From: Aquamicrobium sp. LC103
GTDB lineage: Bacteria > Pseudomonadota > Alphaproteobacteria > Rhizobiales > Rhizobiaceae
Assembly (NCBI RefSeq): GCF_001014615.2
Contig: NZ_LBCQ02000003.1
Span: 310,001 to 374,000 of the forward strand
Length of the DNA stretch: 64,000 nt
Direction of reading: 5' to 3'
Under the pieces are notes generated by a model. It ran no database searches and was not told the origin of the DNA. It saw nothing but the letters and a program-made list of their open reading frames with translations. Positions 27,502-36,629 of the stretch are shown here, piece after piece. Numbering within the stretch: position 1 is the first letter of the stretch; every line of letters starts with the position of its first letter. Position numbers and translations under genes: made by a program.

Positions 27502-28597
27502 GGATTTCCTGCTCCACCGCGTCGGCGACCTGTTCCACCTGTCTCTGCGTCATTTCCGGATAGATCGGCAGCGACAGCACCTCGCGCGCCGCCGCCTCCG
27601 CCACCGGGAAATCGCCCGCCCGATAGCCGAGATCCTCGTGCGCGGGCTGGAGATGGATCGGCACCGGATAGTGCAGACCCGTCTGGACGCCCTCGGCGAC
27701 CAGTTCCCTCTGCAATGCGTCGCGGTCGCCGCAGCGCACCGCGTAGATGTGATAGACGTGGCGGCGGTCGGGCAGTTCGACCGGTGTCGTCACCCGCCCC
27801 GAGCCGGCGAGAAGCTCGGTATAGCGCCTGGCATGCTGCCGGCGCGCCTCCGTCCAGCGCTCGAGGTGACGCAGCTTCACGCGCAGAATCGCGCCCTGAA
27901 TGCCGTCCATGCGGTAGTTGAAGCCCTTCAACGTGTGATGGTAGCGCCGCTCCTGCCCCCAGTCGCGCAGCATGCGGACCATGTGCGCGTGCGCGTCGTC
28001 ATTGGTGACGACGATGCCGCCCTCGCCGCAGGCTCCGAGGTTCTTGCCGGGATAGAAGCTGAAGCAGCCGGAAACGCCGATGCCGCCGGCGCGCCTTCCC
28101 TTGTATTCCGCGCCATGCGCCTGGCACGCATCCTCGATCACCGCCAGCCCGTAGCGCTCGGCCATCTCCATGATCGGCGCCATATCGGCCGTCTGGCCGT
28201 AGAGATGCACCGGCATCACGGCCTTGGTGCGCGGCGTGATCGAGGCTTCCAGCTTCTCCGGGTCCATCGTGAACGTCACCGGATCGATGTCGATGAAGAC
28301 CGGCCGCGCGCCCGTGTAGCAGATCGCCGAGGCCGTCGCGACGAAGGTGAATGGCACGGTTATCACCTCGTCGCCCGGTCCGACGCCGGCGGCGAGCAGC
28401 GAGAGATGCAGCGCGCTGGTGCCCGTATTGACGGCGATCGCGTGCCTGGTTCCGCAATAGGCCGCGAATTCGCGCTCGAACGCGGCCACCTCCTCGCCGA
28501 GCACATATTGGGCGGAGCCCAGCACGTTCAGCACCGCCGCGTCGATCTCGTCCTTGATCGACGCATACTGAGCCTTCAGGTCGAGAAAGGGGATCAT
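27491..28597 (-). CDS. DegT-family sugar aminotransferase, WbpE/FdtB-like (second of two)
   Basis: 368 residues. The PLP lysine is in CFSFYPGKNLGACGEGG; VIEDACQAHGAEYKG and KGFNYRMDGIQGAIL are family blocks. It is closest in layout to WbpE-type enzymes that aminate a 3-keto sugar nucleotide. The two genes before it in the operon encode a Gfo/Idh/MocA dehydrogenase and a hexapeptide acetyltransferase, the same trio as WbpB-WbpE-WbpD. Its ATG overlaps the stop of the dehydrogenase gene. Confidence 0.9.
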   Translation of the reverse strand: MIPFLDLKAQYASIKDEIDAAVLNVLGSAQYVLGEEVAAFEREFAAYCGTRHAIAVNTGTSALHLSLLAAGVGPGDEVITVPFTFVATASAICYTGARPVFIDIDPVTFTMDPEKLEASITPRTKAVMPVHLYGQTADMAPIMEMAERYGLAVIEDACQAHGAEYKGRRAGGIGVSGCFSFYPGKNLGACGEGGIVVTNDDAHAHMVRMLRDWGQERRYHHTLKGFNYRMDGIQGAILRVKLRHLERWTEARRQHARRYTELLAGSGRVTTPVELPDRRHVYHIYAVRCGDRDALQRELVAEGVQTGLHYPVPIHLQPAHEDLGYRAGDFPVAEAAAREVLSLPIYPEMTQRQVEQVADAVEQEIHVH

Positions 28598-29631
28598 GCG
28601 ATGCGCCTCGCCGCCTCGAGCTCGATCACCCGCCCGCGCTGGGCGAGCGATTGCGATGCCGCCTCCAATATCCGCACCACGCGCAGGCCCGCATGGCCGT
28701 CGGCGATGGGCGTCCCGCCCTTCTCCACGCAATCGACGAACTGGCGCAGCTCGACGCCGAGCGCCTCGGCCATGTCGAGCTGCGGCGCCCACATGTCGCC
28801 GGTGCGGTAGCCCACCAGCATCTGGTAGACCTTCTCCCCGTTCGCCTTGGGATTGCCGTTGAGCGTGATGCCCTTGTCGTAGACCTTGATCTTCTCGCTC
28901 GGCTCCAGGTCGTCATAGACGATCATCTTGCTGCTGCCGCCGATCAGCGTGCGCCGCACCTTCACCGGCGCCAGCCAGTTGACGTGGATATGCGCGATCG
29001 TCGCATTGTCGAAGAACAGGTTCAGATAGGCGATGTTCTCCGGCTCGCCGGCGACATGGCTCACCCCCGTCGCCGAAACCGCCACCGGCTTCATCGGCAG
29101 CACGTGATCCATGATCGACAGGTCGTGGACCGCGAGGTCCCAGATGACGCTGACGTCGTGCTGGAAGAGCCCGAGATTCACCCTGACGGAATCGTAGTAG
29201 TAGACGTCGCCCAGGCCGTTCTCGACGAGCTCGCGCATCTTGCGCACGGCGCCGGTGTGGATGAAGGTGTGATCGACGGCGAGCACCAGCTTGCGCCGCG
29301 CCGCCTCGTCCACCAGCCGGCGCGCCTCCTCGGCGCTCGACGCCATCGGCTTTTCGACCAGCACGTGCTTGCCGGCCATCAGCGCGCTCATCGCGAGGCG
29401 GAAATGCGTCGACACCGGCGTCGCGATCGCGACCGCATCGACGCGCGGGTCGCTGAGCAAGGCCTGGAAATCGTCAGTCACCTCCACCGCGGGATAGCGG
29501 CTCTGGACCGCGGCGAGCCGCTCCTTGCGCATGTCGCACACCGAAACCAGCCGCGCGCCGGGCACCTCCGCCAGGTTGCGCACCAGGTTCGGCCCCCAAT
29601 AGCCGTAGCCGACGACGGCGACGCCGATCAT
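28594..29631 (-). CDS. Gfo/Idh/MocA-family sugar-nucleotide dehydrogenase (WbpB-like)
   Basis: 345 residues. N-terminal Rossmann fold [17 protein letters not shown] (residues 4-20) and [11 protein letters not shown] near residue 90 are typical, followed by the catalytic-domain HTFIHTGAV and [12 protein letters not shown]. WbpB-type members oxidise the 3-hydroxyl of UDP-GlcNAcA so that WbpE can add an amino group. It overlaps both flanking genes by four bases. No WbpA-like 6-dehydrogenase is in the window, so the substrate may instead be UDP-GlcNAc itself or be supplied from elsewhere. Confidence 0.88.
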   Translation of the reverse strand: MIGVAVVGYGYWGPNLVRNLAEVPGARLVSVCDMRKERLAAVQSRYPAVEVTDDFQALLSDPRVDAVAIATPVSTHFRLAMSALMAGKHVLVEKPMASSAEEARRLVDEAARRKLVLAVDHTFIHTGAVRKMRELVENGLGDVYYYDSVRVNLGLFQHDVSVIWDLAVHDLSIMDHVLPMKPVAVSATGVSHVAGEPENIAYLNLFFDNATIAHIHVNWLAPVKVRRTLIGGSSKMIVYDDLEPSEKIKVYDKGITLNGNPKANGEKVYQMLVGYRTGDMWAPQLDMAEALGVELRQFVDCVEKGGTPIADGHAGLRVVRILEAASQSLAQRGRVIELEAARRIA

Positions 29632-30134
29632 TTCACCCCTCCGATCGCCAGGCTGCGCAGGGGCGCGTCCTTGACCCTGCCCTTGATCCGAGCCGGCACG
29701 CCGGCAACGATGGTGTTGTCCGGCACGTCCTTGGTGACGACCGCGCCCGCGCCGACCAGCGCGTTGCGCCCGATCGTGACGCCGGCGAGGATGGTCGCGT
29801 TGCTGCCGATCGCGGCGTTTCGCCTGACGAGCGTTCCGACCACGTGCCAGTCCTGGTCCGTCTGCAGCTTGCCTTCCGCGTTGAGCGCGCGCGGATGCAG
29901 GTCGTTGATGAACATCACCCCGTGGCCGACGAACACGCCATCCTCCAGCGTCACGCCCTCGCAGAGAAAGGAATGGCTTCCGATCTTGCAGTTGCGCCCG
30001 ACGGCGGCACCTTTCTGGATTTCCACGAAAGTGCCGATGCGCGAGCCCGCGCCGACGTGGCAGCCATAGAGATTGACAAGGTCCGGATGGTGGATCACCG
30101 CGCCTTCTTCAAGTTCGACGTCGCCCGATATCAT
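29628..30134 (-). CDS. Hexapeptide N-acetyltransferase (WbpD/WlbB-like)
   Basis: 168 residues of left-handed beta-helix repeats ([60 protein letters not shown]). The FINDLHPR block matches WbpD/WlbB-type enzymes that acetylate the 3-amino group of UDP-GlcNAc3NA. It is the first gene of the six-gene operon, with the promoter in the 294-bp gap shared with a divergent glycosyltransferase. Confidence 0.87.
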   Translation of the reverse strand: MISGDVELEEGAVIHHPDLVNLYGCHVGAGSRIGTFVEIQKGAAVGRNCKIGSHSFLCEGVTLEDGVFVGHGVMFINDLHPRALNAEGKLQTDQDWHVVGTLVRRNAAIGSNATILAGVTIGRNALVGAGAVVTKDVPDNTIVAGVPARIKGRVKDAPLRSLAIGGVK

Positions 30135-30428
30135 GACGCTGAATTGCCCCCTGTGCGTGCGGCCATCCGAAAAGGAAGCCGGCTTTGTCCGGCTGGAAAA
30201 TCCCGCCCAGAGTGGTTTCCTTTGGGGATCGCGGTAAAGCGGAGAAAAGGCCGTAGAGGGCCGACCGAACGATCAGCTTTGAGTGGTAACCGGTCCACCA
30301 AACTGCCGAGGCGCGCGAATGGCCGCGCAATTGACTTGGCTTCCCGCCCGCCGGAACTTCAGACCATTGCTGAATTTCGCGCCTCCCGGCATCGCACTTT
30401 CCGCCGGCGGGAAGAAAATGGGGGCAGG

Positions 30429-31679
30429 ATGCGCCTTCTCGTCTATCCGCACGACCTGTCGATCGGCGGCAGCCAGATCAACGCCATCGATCTCGCGGCC
30501 GCCGTGGCCGCCGCCGGCCACGAGGTCGCCGTCTACGGCATACCCGGCCCTCTCGTTTCCTATATCGAGGAGCGCGGCCTGCGCTTCGTTCCGGCAAGGC
30601 GGCTGCGCTATCGTCCCGCGCCCTCGCGCATCGCACAGCTTGCCGCGGTCGCCGCGCGGGAACGCATCGACCTGATTCACGCCTATGAATGGCCGTCCTG
30701 CCTCGACGCCTACTACGGAGCCGCCGCCGTCCTCCGCGTCCCGCTTCTGTGCACCGTTCTGAGCATGTCCGTCATGCCGCAGGTGCCCGCTTCCGTGCCG
30801 CTGGTAATGGGCACCGCCGATCTCGGCGACGAGGCGCGTGCCGCCCATCGCGGCGCGGTCTGGGTGCTGGAGCCGCCGATCGACGTCGAGCGCGACCATC
30901 CCGGCATCGACGGCGAGCCTTTCCGCCGCCGCCACAATGTCGCGCCCGACGAATTCCTGATCGTCGCCGTTTCGCGGCTCGCGCTCGACCTGAAACTCGA
31001 CGCGCTGGTCCGCGCCGTCGACGCCGCCGATCTTCTCGCCGCCCGCCGCCGCATACGGTTGATCCTCGTCGGCGACGGCCCGTCGCGCGAGGCGCTCGAC
31101 GTGCGGGCGCGAGCCGTCAATGCGAGATGGAGCCGCGAGGTGGTCACGCTCGCCGGAGCCGAGCTCGATCCGCGCGGCGCCTATGCGGCCGCCGACCTCG
31201 TCCTCGGCATGGGCAGTTCGGCGCTTCGCGCGCTGGCGATCGGCCGGCCCCTGATCGTCCAGGGTGAACGCGCCTTCAGCGAGATCTTCGAGCGCGAAAC
31301 GCTCGGCATCTTCCTGCGCCAGGGTTTCTACGGCCTCGCCAACGACGAGCGCGGAGCCGCCCGCCTCGCCGGGCAGGTCGATACCCTCATCGATGACCCT
31401 TCCCGGCGCGACGAGAACGCCGCCTTCGGGCGCGAGCTGGTCGTTCGCAGGTTCAGCCTCGAACGCGCGGTCGACATCCAGCTCGGCATCTACCGCAAAC
31501 TGCTCGCCACCTCGCCCGCCATCCGCCCGCGCGAGGCGCTGCGCTCGGCCTGGCTTGCCCTGAAGATCGAGATCGACAATCACGATCCGCGCCGCAAGCG
31601 GCGTCTGCGGCGGCGAGAGGACCGGATCTTCGATTCGACCCGCGCCGGCTTCTGGCCGCCCTCCTTCGAGGGGCTTTAG
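30429..31679 (+). CDS. Glycosyltransferase, family 4-like (GT-B)
   Basis: 416 residues from the ATG at 30429, where the GT-B N-terminal pattern starts (LLVYPHDLSIGGSQINAIDL). The C-terminal half has a nucleotide-sugar region (LIVAVSRLALDLKLDALVRA, LILVGDGPSREAL) and GVT-like DLVLGMGSSALRALAIGRPL. It transfers a sugar to the growing repeat unit at the cytoplasmic face. An open frame continues upstream to 29844 but overlaps the divergent acetyltransferase and has no family match. It converges on the next glycosyltransferase with a six-base gap. Confidence 0.86.
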   Translation: MRLLVYPHDLSIGGSQINAIDLAAAVAAAGHEVAVYGIPGPLVSYIEERGLRFVPARRLRYRPAPSRIAQLAAVAARERIDLIHAYEWPSCLDAYYGAAAVLRVPLLCTVLSMSVMPQVPASVPLVMGTADLGDEARAAHRGAVWVLEPPIDVERDHPGIDGEPFRRRHNVAPDEFLIVAVSRLALDLKLDALVRAVDAADLLAARRRIRLILVGDGPSREALDVRARAVNARWSREVVTLAGAELDPRGAYAAADLVLGMGSSALRALAIGRPLIVQGERAFSEIFERETLGIFLRQGFYGLANDERGAARLAGQVDTLIDDPSRRDENAAFGRELVVRRFSLERAVDIQLGIYRKLLATSPAIRPREALRSAWLALKIEIDNHDPRRKRRLRRREDRIFDSTRAGFWPPSFEGL

Positions 31680-31685
31680 ACCGGA

Positions 31686-32639
31686 TCAGCCCGAATAGGG
31701 CTGGCTTTTCCCGGTCACGCTCCGCGCCGCCCGCAATGTCCGTTCGAGCATCGAGGCGGCCTTCCGCGCCAGCGAGACCGGCACGAACATGATGTTCAGG
31801 GGATAATGCGACAGACCGGCGAGAATGAATTTCCGTCCGCTCGACCGCTTGCCCGCCTTGTGGAGGTGCCTGCCGATGTCGATCAGCATCGTCGATCGTA
31901 TCTTCGGTCGCGCGGCGAGCTCCGCCTTGTTTGCGCGCGCTATGCGCAGCATGCCGATCATGCCCTTGCGCGTGTCCGACGAAATACTGTCTCCCGACAC
32001 GAAGGCCAGCACCACCGGCTCCGCATCCTCGTAGATCCTGGTCTTGCGCGCCAGCCTGACCGCGAGCTCCCAGTCCTCGTTTGCCCGCGCACAGGCGTCG
32101 AAACGGGTGCCGTCGTCGAAGCATTCCCTGCGAAACAGCGCGTTCTGCACGCTCAGCCGGTTCTCGGTGAGAAGCTCGCCGACCTGGTCGGCGTCGAGCC
32201 GAAGCCTCCTCCCCGGCGAGGGGGCGCAGTCGACCTTGCCCGCGCCCGCGTGCTTGCGGGCGTCGCGGCCATAGATGATCTTCGCGCCGGTGACGACGCC
32301 GACCGAACGCGGCAGCGACGAAAGAAGCGCCAGCTGGCGATCCAGCTTGCCGGGCAGCCAGAGGTCGTCGCTGTCCTGGAAGGCGATGTAGTCGCCTTGC
32401 GCGAGATCGAGCCCGGTGTTGCGCGCCGCTCCGGCGCCGCCATTCACCGGCCGCCTGACATATTTCACCCGCTCGTCCCCGGACGCCCTCGCCACCTCCG
32501 CGAGGTCCTCGCTCGAGCAGTCGTCCACCACGATCAGTTCCAGGTCCCGGAACGACTGCGTAAGCACGCTGGAGATCGCGGCGGGCAGGCTACCGCTTCG
32601 GTTGTAGGTCGGGAGTATGACGGATACCACGCACGGCAT
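31686..32639 (-). CDS. Glycosyltransferase family 2
   Basis: 317 residues from the ATG at 32639 (AAGGTG seven bases upstream); a GTG at 32648 would add three residues. GT-A fold: VSVILPTYNRSGSLPAAI, LIVVDDCSSED, GGAGAARNTGLDLA and the DxD-type IAFQDSDDLW, then RANEDWELAVRLA. It adds a sugar to the lipid-linked repeat unit. The promoter region upstream is very AT-rich (32649-32786), unlike the rest of the locus. Confidence 0.9.
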   Translation of the reverse strand: MPCVVSVILPTYNRSGSLPAAISSVLTQSFRDLELIVVDDCSSEDLAEVARASGDERVKYVRRPVNGGAGAARNTGLDLAQGDYIAFQDSDDLWLPGKLDRQLALLSSLPRSVGVVTGAKIIYGRDARKHAGAGKVDCAPSPGRRLRLDADQVGELLTENRLSVQNALFRRECFDDGTRFDACARANEDWELAVRLARKTRIYEDAEPVVLAFVSGDSISSDTRKGMIGMLRIARANKAELAARPKIRSTMLIDIGRHLHKAGKRSSGRKFILAGLSHYPLNIMFVPVSLARKAASMLERTLRAARSVTGKSQPYSG

Positions 32640-32648
32640 AGGATTCAC

Positions 32649-32786
32649 CTTCGATCCCTATTCGATATGCTTATGTTTTATCTTTATATATTGATGGATA
32701 TTCATGTTGTTCATGTAGACATATCGCAAAACAAAACAACAAATCCAATATACACTTTTGTTCATGCGGGGTGCGGGTAGCCTGGA
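32649..32786. other. AT-rich divergent promoter gap inside the polysaccharide locus
   Basis: About 138 bp, strongly AT-rich (runs such as TTTTATCTTTATATATTG) in a region otherwise about 65% GC. It separates the divergent GT2 and Wzy-like genes and must hold both promoters. The composition resembles targets of MucR/Ros-type regulators of rhizobial exopolysaccharide genes; no consensus was tested. Confidence 0.5.
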
Positions 32787-34217
32787 ATGATCGAGCGCAG
32801 GGGTGGTCATGGCGTGCTGGTCGCCGATGCCGGGCATGCTCCCGCCACATCGGTCGCCTCCCGTCCCGCGCGCGGCGGACGGCGGGCACGGGGCATCGGC
32901 AGCTACAAGGCGGCATTGCCCCGGCCGGTGTTCCTGTTCTTCGTCTCGATCCTGTTTCCCTGGATCATCATGCTCGGGCCGATCCGGCTCTCGGGCTACC
33001 GGATGGTCCTGCTGGCGACGATCCTGCCCTGCCTCGTCATGTGGCTTTCGGGAAAGGTCGGTCGCATCCGCGTCGCCGATATCGCGATGCTTTTCTATTG
33101 CCTGTGGTGCGGTCTCGCCATCGCGGTCGTCCACGGACCGGGATACGCGGTCGAGCCGGCGGCCATCATCTTTCTCGAAGCCTTCGGCAGCTATCTGCTC
33201 GCGCGCTGTTTCATCCGCAATGCGGACGATTTCCGCAACATGGTGGCGCTGTTCTTCCTCATTATCGCCTGCCTGCTGCCCTTTGCGCTGGTCGAGACGC
33301 TGACCGGCCGCAACATCGCGCTTGAGATCGTCCGGGCGATCTATCCGACCTTCCCCGACCATCCGATGGAGCCGCGCTGGGGCCTGCGGCGGGTGCAGAC
33401 CGTGTTCGACCACGCGATCCTCTTCGGCGTGGTCTGCTCCAGCGCCTTCGCGCTCACCCATCTCGTGCTCGGCTACGGCCAGTCGCTCGCGAGGCGATGG
33501 TTCAAATCCGGCATCGTGTTCCTCGCCGCCTTCACCTCGCTTTCCAGCGGCCCGTTGTCGGGTCTTGTCGCGCAATCGCTGCTTCTGGGATGGAATTGGG
33601 TGCTCTCGGGATATCCGGGCCGCTGGCGGCTGCTTCTGACCACGGCCGCCGGCATGGCGATCTTCATCGAGCTCTTCTCGAACCGCTCGCTGCCGGCGAT
33701 CTTCATCTCCTATTTCGCCTTCAACGAGGGCTCCGGCCAGTACCGCCTGCTGATCTGGACCTTCGGCTCGGAATCGGTGATGAACCACCCGCTCTTCGGC
33801 GTCGGTTTCAACCGCTGGGACCGTCCCGACTGGATGAGCAGCAGCATCGACATGTTCTGGCTGGTCGACGCCATCCGCCACGGCCTGCCGGCCGGCCTGC
33901 TGATCGGGCTCGCCTTCTTCGCGGTCCTGGTGCCGGCCGCCCTGAAACGCGGGCTCGACGAGCGCCTCCAGGCCTATCGCACCGGCTATCTCATCGCCAT
34001 GACCGGCCTCTTCATGGTCGGCTGGACCGTCTATTTCTGGAACTCGACCTACGTGATCTTCATGTTCCTGGTCGGCGCCGGCGTCTGGTTCCTCGACCTG
34101 CCGGAAACGGCCGAGCCCGACCGTTCGGCAAGCAGCAGGCACCGACGTGCGAACACCCGCCGCCGTCCGCCTCGCTCCCACCGGCCCCGAAGACAGGAAA
34201 CCGCCGACAATGCTTGA
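32787..34217 (+). CDS. Wzy-like O-antigen/exopolysaccharide polymerase
   Basis: 476 residues with about 10-12 membrane segments. The layout, a large periplasmic-type loop and the segment SGQYRLLIWTFGSESVMNHP followed by LFGVGFNRW, matches the Wzy/O-antigen ligase superfamily, in which the GxxxGxxxxxF-type loop is typical. It would polymerise flipped repeat units in the periplasm. The last 35 residues are Arg/Pro-rich and overlap the next gene by eight bases. Polymerase is preferred over ligase because of the Wzx, Wzz and CpsD-type partners. Confidence 0.83.
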   Translation: MIERRGGHGVLVADAGHAPATSVASRPARGGRRARGIGSYKAALPRPVFLFFVSILFPWIIMLGPIRLSGYRMVLLATILPCLVMWLSGKVGRIRVADIAMLFYCLWCGLAIAVVHGPGYAVEPAAIIFLEAFGSYLLARCFIRNADDFRNMVALFFLIIACLLPFALVETLTGRNIALEIVRAIYPTFPDHPMEPRWGLRRVQTVFDHAILFGVVCSSAFALTHLVLGYGQSLARRWFKSGIVFLAAFTSLSSGPLSGLVAQSLLLGWNWVLSGYPGRWRLLLTTAAGMAIFIELFSNRSLPAIFISYFAFNEGSGQYRLLIWTFGSESVMNHPLFGVGFNRWDRPDWMSSSIDMFWLVDAIRHGLPAGLLIGLAFFAVLVPAALKRGLDERLQAYRTGYLIAMTGLFMVGWTVYFWNSTYVIFMFLVGAGVWFLDLPETAEPDRSASSRHRRANTRRRPPRSHRPRRQETADNA

Positions 34218-35421
34218 CGTTCCCCGCCAGCCGGAAGCTGCGACCCGTGCGCCCGCGACCGAACCGGTCGTCACCGTCGCCAGGAGCCGCCAGGCCGTCG
34301 AATGCCTGAGGGAGGCTTGGGCAGCACTGCCGGTCACGAATATCGATTCCGACATCGACTATTTCCTGACCGTCGTCCGGCATGCCCCGCGGGTCGTGGC
34401 ACCCCATGTGGTCCACATTCGCCGCGAGGGCAGCGACGACCTGCTCGGCGTCGCCCGGCTGGAGGAGCTTCCCGTCAAGCTGCGGCTCGGCCGCCACGCG
34501 ATCGGCCGCTTCACGCTGCGTGCGATCGTCTTCAGTTTCGACGGCATCGTGGGAACGGCCGGCGAGGCCGATGAAAGGCTCCTCCTGGCCGAATACCTGA
34601 AGGCGCTCGACGCGGGCGTCGCCGACGTGATCCTGATGCGCAATGTCGACGTCGCAGGCAGCCTGCGGAAAACCGCCCGCGCGATGGCCGGCCGGCTGCG
34701 CTGGGGTCACGCGCGCTCCGTCTCCAGCAGGTGGATCGCCGACATTCCCGACCGGCTCGAGACGTTCCTGCAGGTGCGCTCCGCCAAGAGCCGCAACACG
34801 CTTCGCCGGCAGGAGCGCAACCTCCACGCCAATTTCGCCGACCGCATGAAATTGAGCCGCTTCGACCGTCCGGAGGAGCTGCAGGAGCTCTGCCGCGACC
34901 TCGAATCGGTCGCCGCGCGCAGCTACCAGCGCGGCCTCGGCGTCAGTTACACCGGCACGCCGCTCGAACACGGCCTCATCGAGCTCGGCCTGCGGCGTGG
35001 CTGGCACCGCGCCTGGGTGCTTTATATCGACGGCGCCCCGGTCGCCTTCTGGAACGGCATGGCCTATGGCGACACTTTCGCGATCGGCACGCCGGGCTTC
35101 GACCCGCGCTATACGAAGGATTCGGTCGGCATCTACACCATGTTGAGGATGACGGAGGATCTGTGCGCCGATCCGGCGATAGGGCGTCTCGATTTCGGCC
35201 AGGGCGAGGCCGAGTACAAATCCGCCTTCGGCCGGCGGTCGCACGACGAAAGCGAAATCATGATCGCCGCGCCGCGGTTGCGCGCCATCGCGCTGCTGCT
35301 CGCCCTTTCCGGAGTCTCGGCACTCAACGACCTTGCCGCGCGCGCCATCAGGGACACCTCCTGGGGACGGCGGCTGAAGGCCGGCTGGCGCCGGCGCGCG
35401 GCGGAAAAGGCCTCGTCATGA
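34210..35421 (+). CDS. FemAB/GNAT-like protein of polysaccharide clusters
   Basis: 403 residues from the ATG at 34210. The C-terminal half (about 190-350) is a GNAT/FemAB-type acyltransferase domain with KSRNTLRRQERNL, VLYIDGAPVAFWNGM and RLDFGQGEAEYKSAFG, a pattern of CelD/BcsL-like proteins found in exopolysaccharide operons. Substrate is unknown; it may acylate the polymer or a precursor. It overlaps the Wzy-like gene (eight bases) and the next glycosyltransferase (four bases), so the three form one operon. Confidence 0.82.
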   Translation: MLDVPRQPEAATRAPATEPVVTVARSRQAVECLREAWAALPVTNIDSDIDYFLTVVRHAPRVVAPHVVHIRREGSDDLLGVARLEELPVKLRLGRHAIGRFTLRAIVFSFDGIVGTAGEADERLLLAEYLKALDAGVADVILMRNVDVAGSLRKTARAMAGRLRWGHARSVSSRWIADIPDRLETFLQVRSAKSRNTLRRQERNLHANFADRMKLSRFDRPEELQELCRDLESVAARSYQRGLGVSYTGTPLEHGLIELGLRRGWHRAWVLYIDGAPVAFWNGMAYGDTFAIGTPGFDPRYTKDSVGIYTMLRMTEDLCADPAIGRLDFGQGEAEYKSAFGRRSHDESEIMIAAPRLRAIALLLALSGVSALNDLAARAIRDTSWGRRLKAGWRRRAAEKASS

Positions 35422-36629
35422 AGCTCCTGCTTGTCGCCCCCACCTGCAATGGCGACGACGTCGGCGAGGCGTGGGTCGCCTATCAATGGGCGCGCCGACT
35501 GGGCGAGCGGCACGACGTGACGCTGCTTACCTACCACAAGCGCGGCGCACGCCCCGCCGCCGAACAGCTTCCCGGCATGCGTGTCGTCGAATGGACCGAG
35601 CCTCCCCTTCTCGGCAGGGCGGAGCGGCTCAACAGCATGCTGAAGCCCGGCTACGTCCCGTTCTACTGGCGCGCCCGCAAATGGATCCGCCACGCGCTTG
35701 CCGAGGGCGAGCGCTTCGACCTCGTCCATCAGCCGGTCCCCGTCGCGATGCGCTATCCCTCGCCGGCCGCGGGGCTCGGCCTGCCGCTCGTCATCGGCCC
35801 GGTCGGCGGCGGATTGTCGTCGCCTCCCGGCTTCGCCGCCGACGAGGCGACGGCGCCGTGGTTCGTCGGCCTGCGCAATCTCGACAAATATCGCTGGCGC
35901 TGGGACCCGATGCTGCGCGCCACCTATCGCAACGCCGCTTGCGTGCTCGCCATCGCCTCCTATGTCCGCGACCAGCTCGCGCCGATCCCGATGCGCCGGC
36001 TCGAGATCATGTCCGAGACCGGCATGGACCGGGTGCCCGCATTCATCGACCGCTCGCACCGCATGGGCCAGGTGAAGCTGCTCTTCGTCGGGCGGCTGGT
36101 GCGCACCAAGGGAGCGCGCGACGTCGTCCGCGCCATGGCCATGCTCGGCGATCTCCCCGTCCGCCTCGACATCGTCGGCGAGGGACCCGAGCGCGCGCCT
36201 TGCGAGGCTCTGATCGCCGAGCACGGGCTTTCCGGGCGCGTCACGCTGCACGGATGGAAGAGCAAGGAGGAGGTCGCCGGCTTCTACCGTGCCGCCGACA
36301 TCTTCGTCTTTCCGAGCTATCGCGAGCCGGGCGGCAATGTCGCCATGGAGGCGATGGCTTATTCGCTGCCGCTCGTCATCGTCGATCGCGGCGGCCCCGC
36401 CAGCAGCACCTCGCCCGCCTGCTCCGTGCGGCTGCAGGCGACCACGCCCGAGGCCCTCGCCGAAGGCATAGCGTCGGCGGTCCGCGGGCTCGCCGCCGAT
36501 CGCGCAGGGCGGCTAGCCATGGGCGCGGCCGCATACGAGCATGTCACCGGCACCGGCTTGTGGTCGGCCAAGCTCGACCGCATGGACGAGATCTATGCCG
36601 AGCTGGTCGGCGGTGCCACCGCCGCCTGA
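35418..36629 (+). CDS. Glycosyltransferase family 4
   Basis: 403 residues. GT-B protein with LLVAPTCNGDDVGEAWVAYQ at the N-terminus, LLFVGRLVRTKGARDVV and DIVGEGPERAPCEALI in the middle, and the EX7E-type FVFPSYREPGGNVAMEAMAY near residue 300-320. The ATG at 35418 forms an ATGA overlap with the FemAB-like gene. Its 3' end overlaps the convergent GT2 gene by 37 bases (36593-36629). Confidence 0.9.
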   Translation: MKLLLVAPTCNGDDVGEAWVAYQWARRLGERHDVTLLTYHKRGARPAAEQLPGMRVVEWTEPPLLGRAERLNSMLKPGYVPFYWRARKWIRHALAEGERFDLVHQPVPVAMRYPSPAAGLGLPLVIGPVGGGLSSPPGFAADEATAPWFVGLRNLDKYRWRWDPMLRATYRNAACVLAIASYVRDQLAPIPMRRLEIMSETGMDRVPAFIDRSHRMGQVKLLFVGRLVRTKGARDVVRAMAMLGDLPVRLDIVGEGPERAPCEALIAEHGLSGRVTLHGWKSKEEVAGFYRAADIFVFPSYREPGGNVAMEAMAYSLPLVIVDRGGPASSTSPACSVRLQATTPEALAEGIASAVRGLAADRAGRLAMGAAAYEHVTGTGLWSAKLDRMDEIYAELVGGATAA

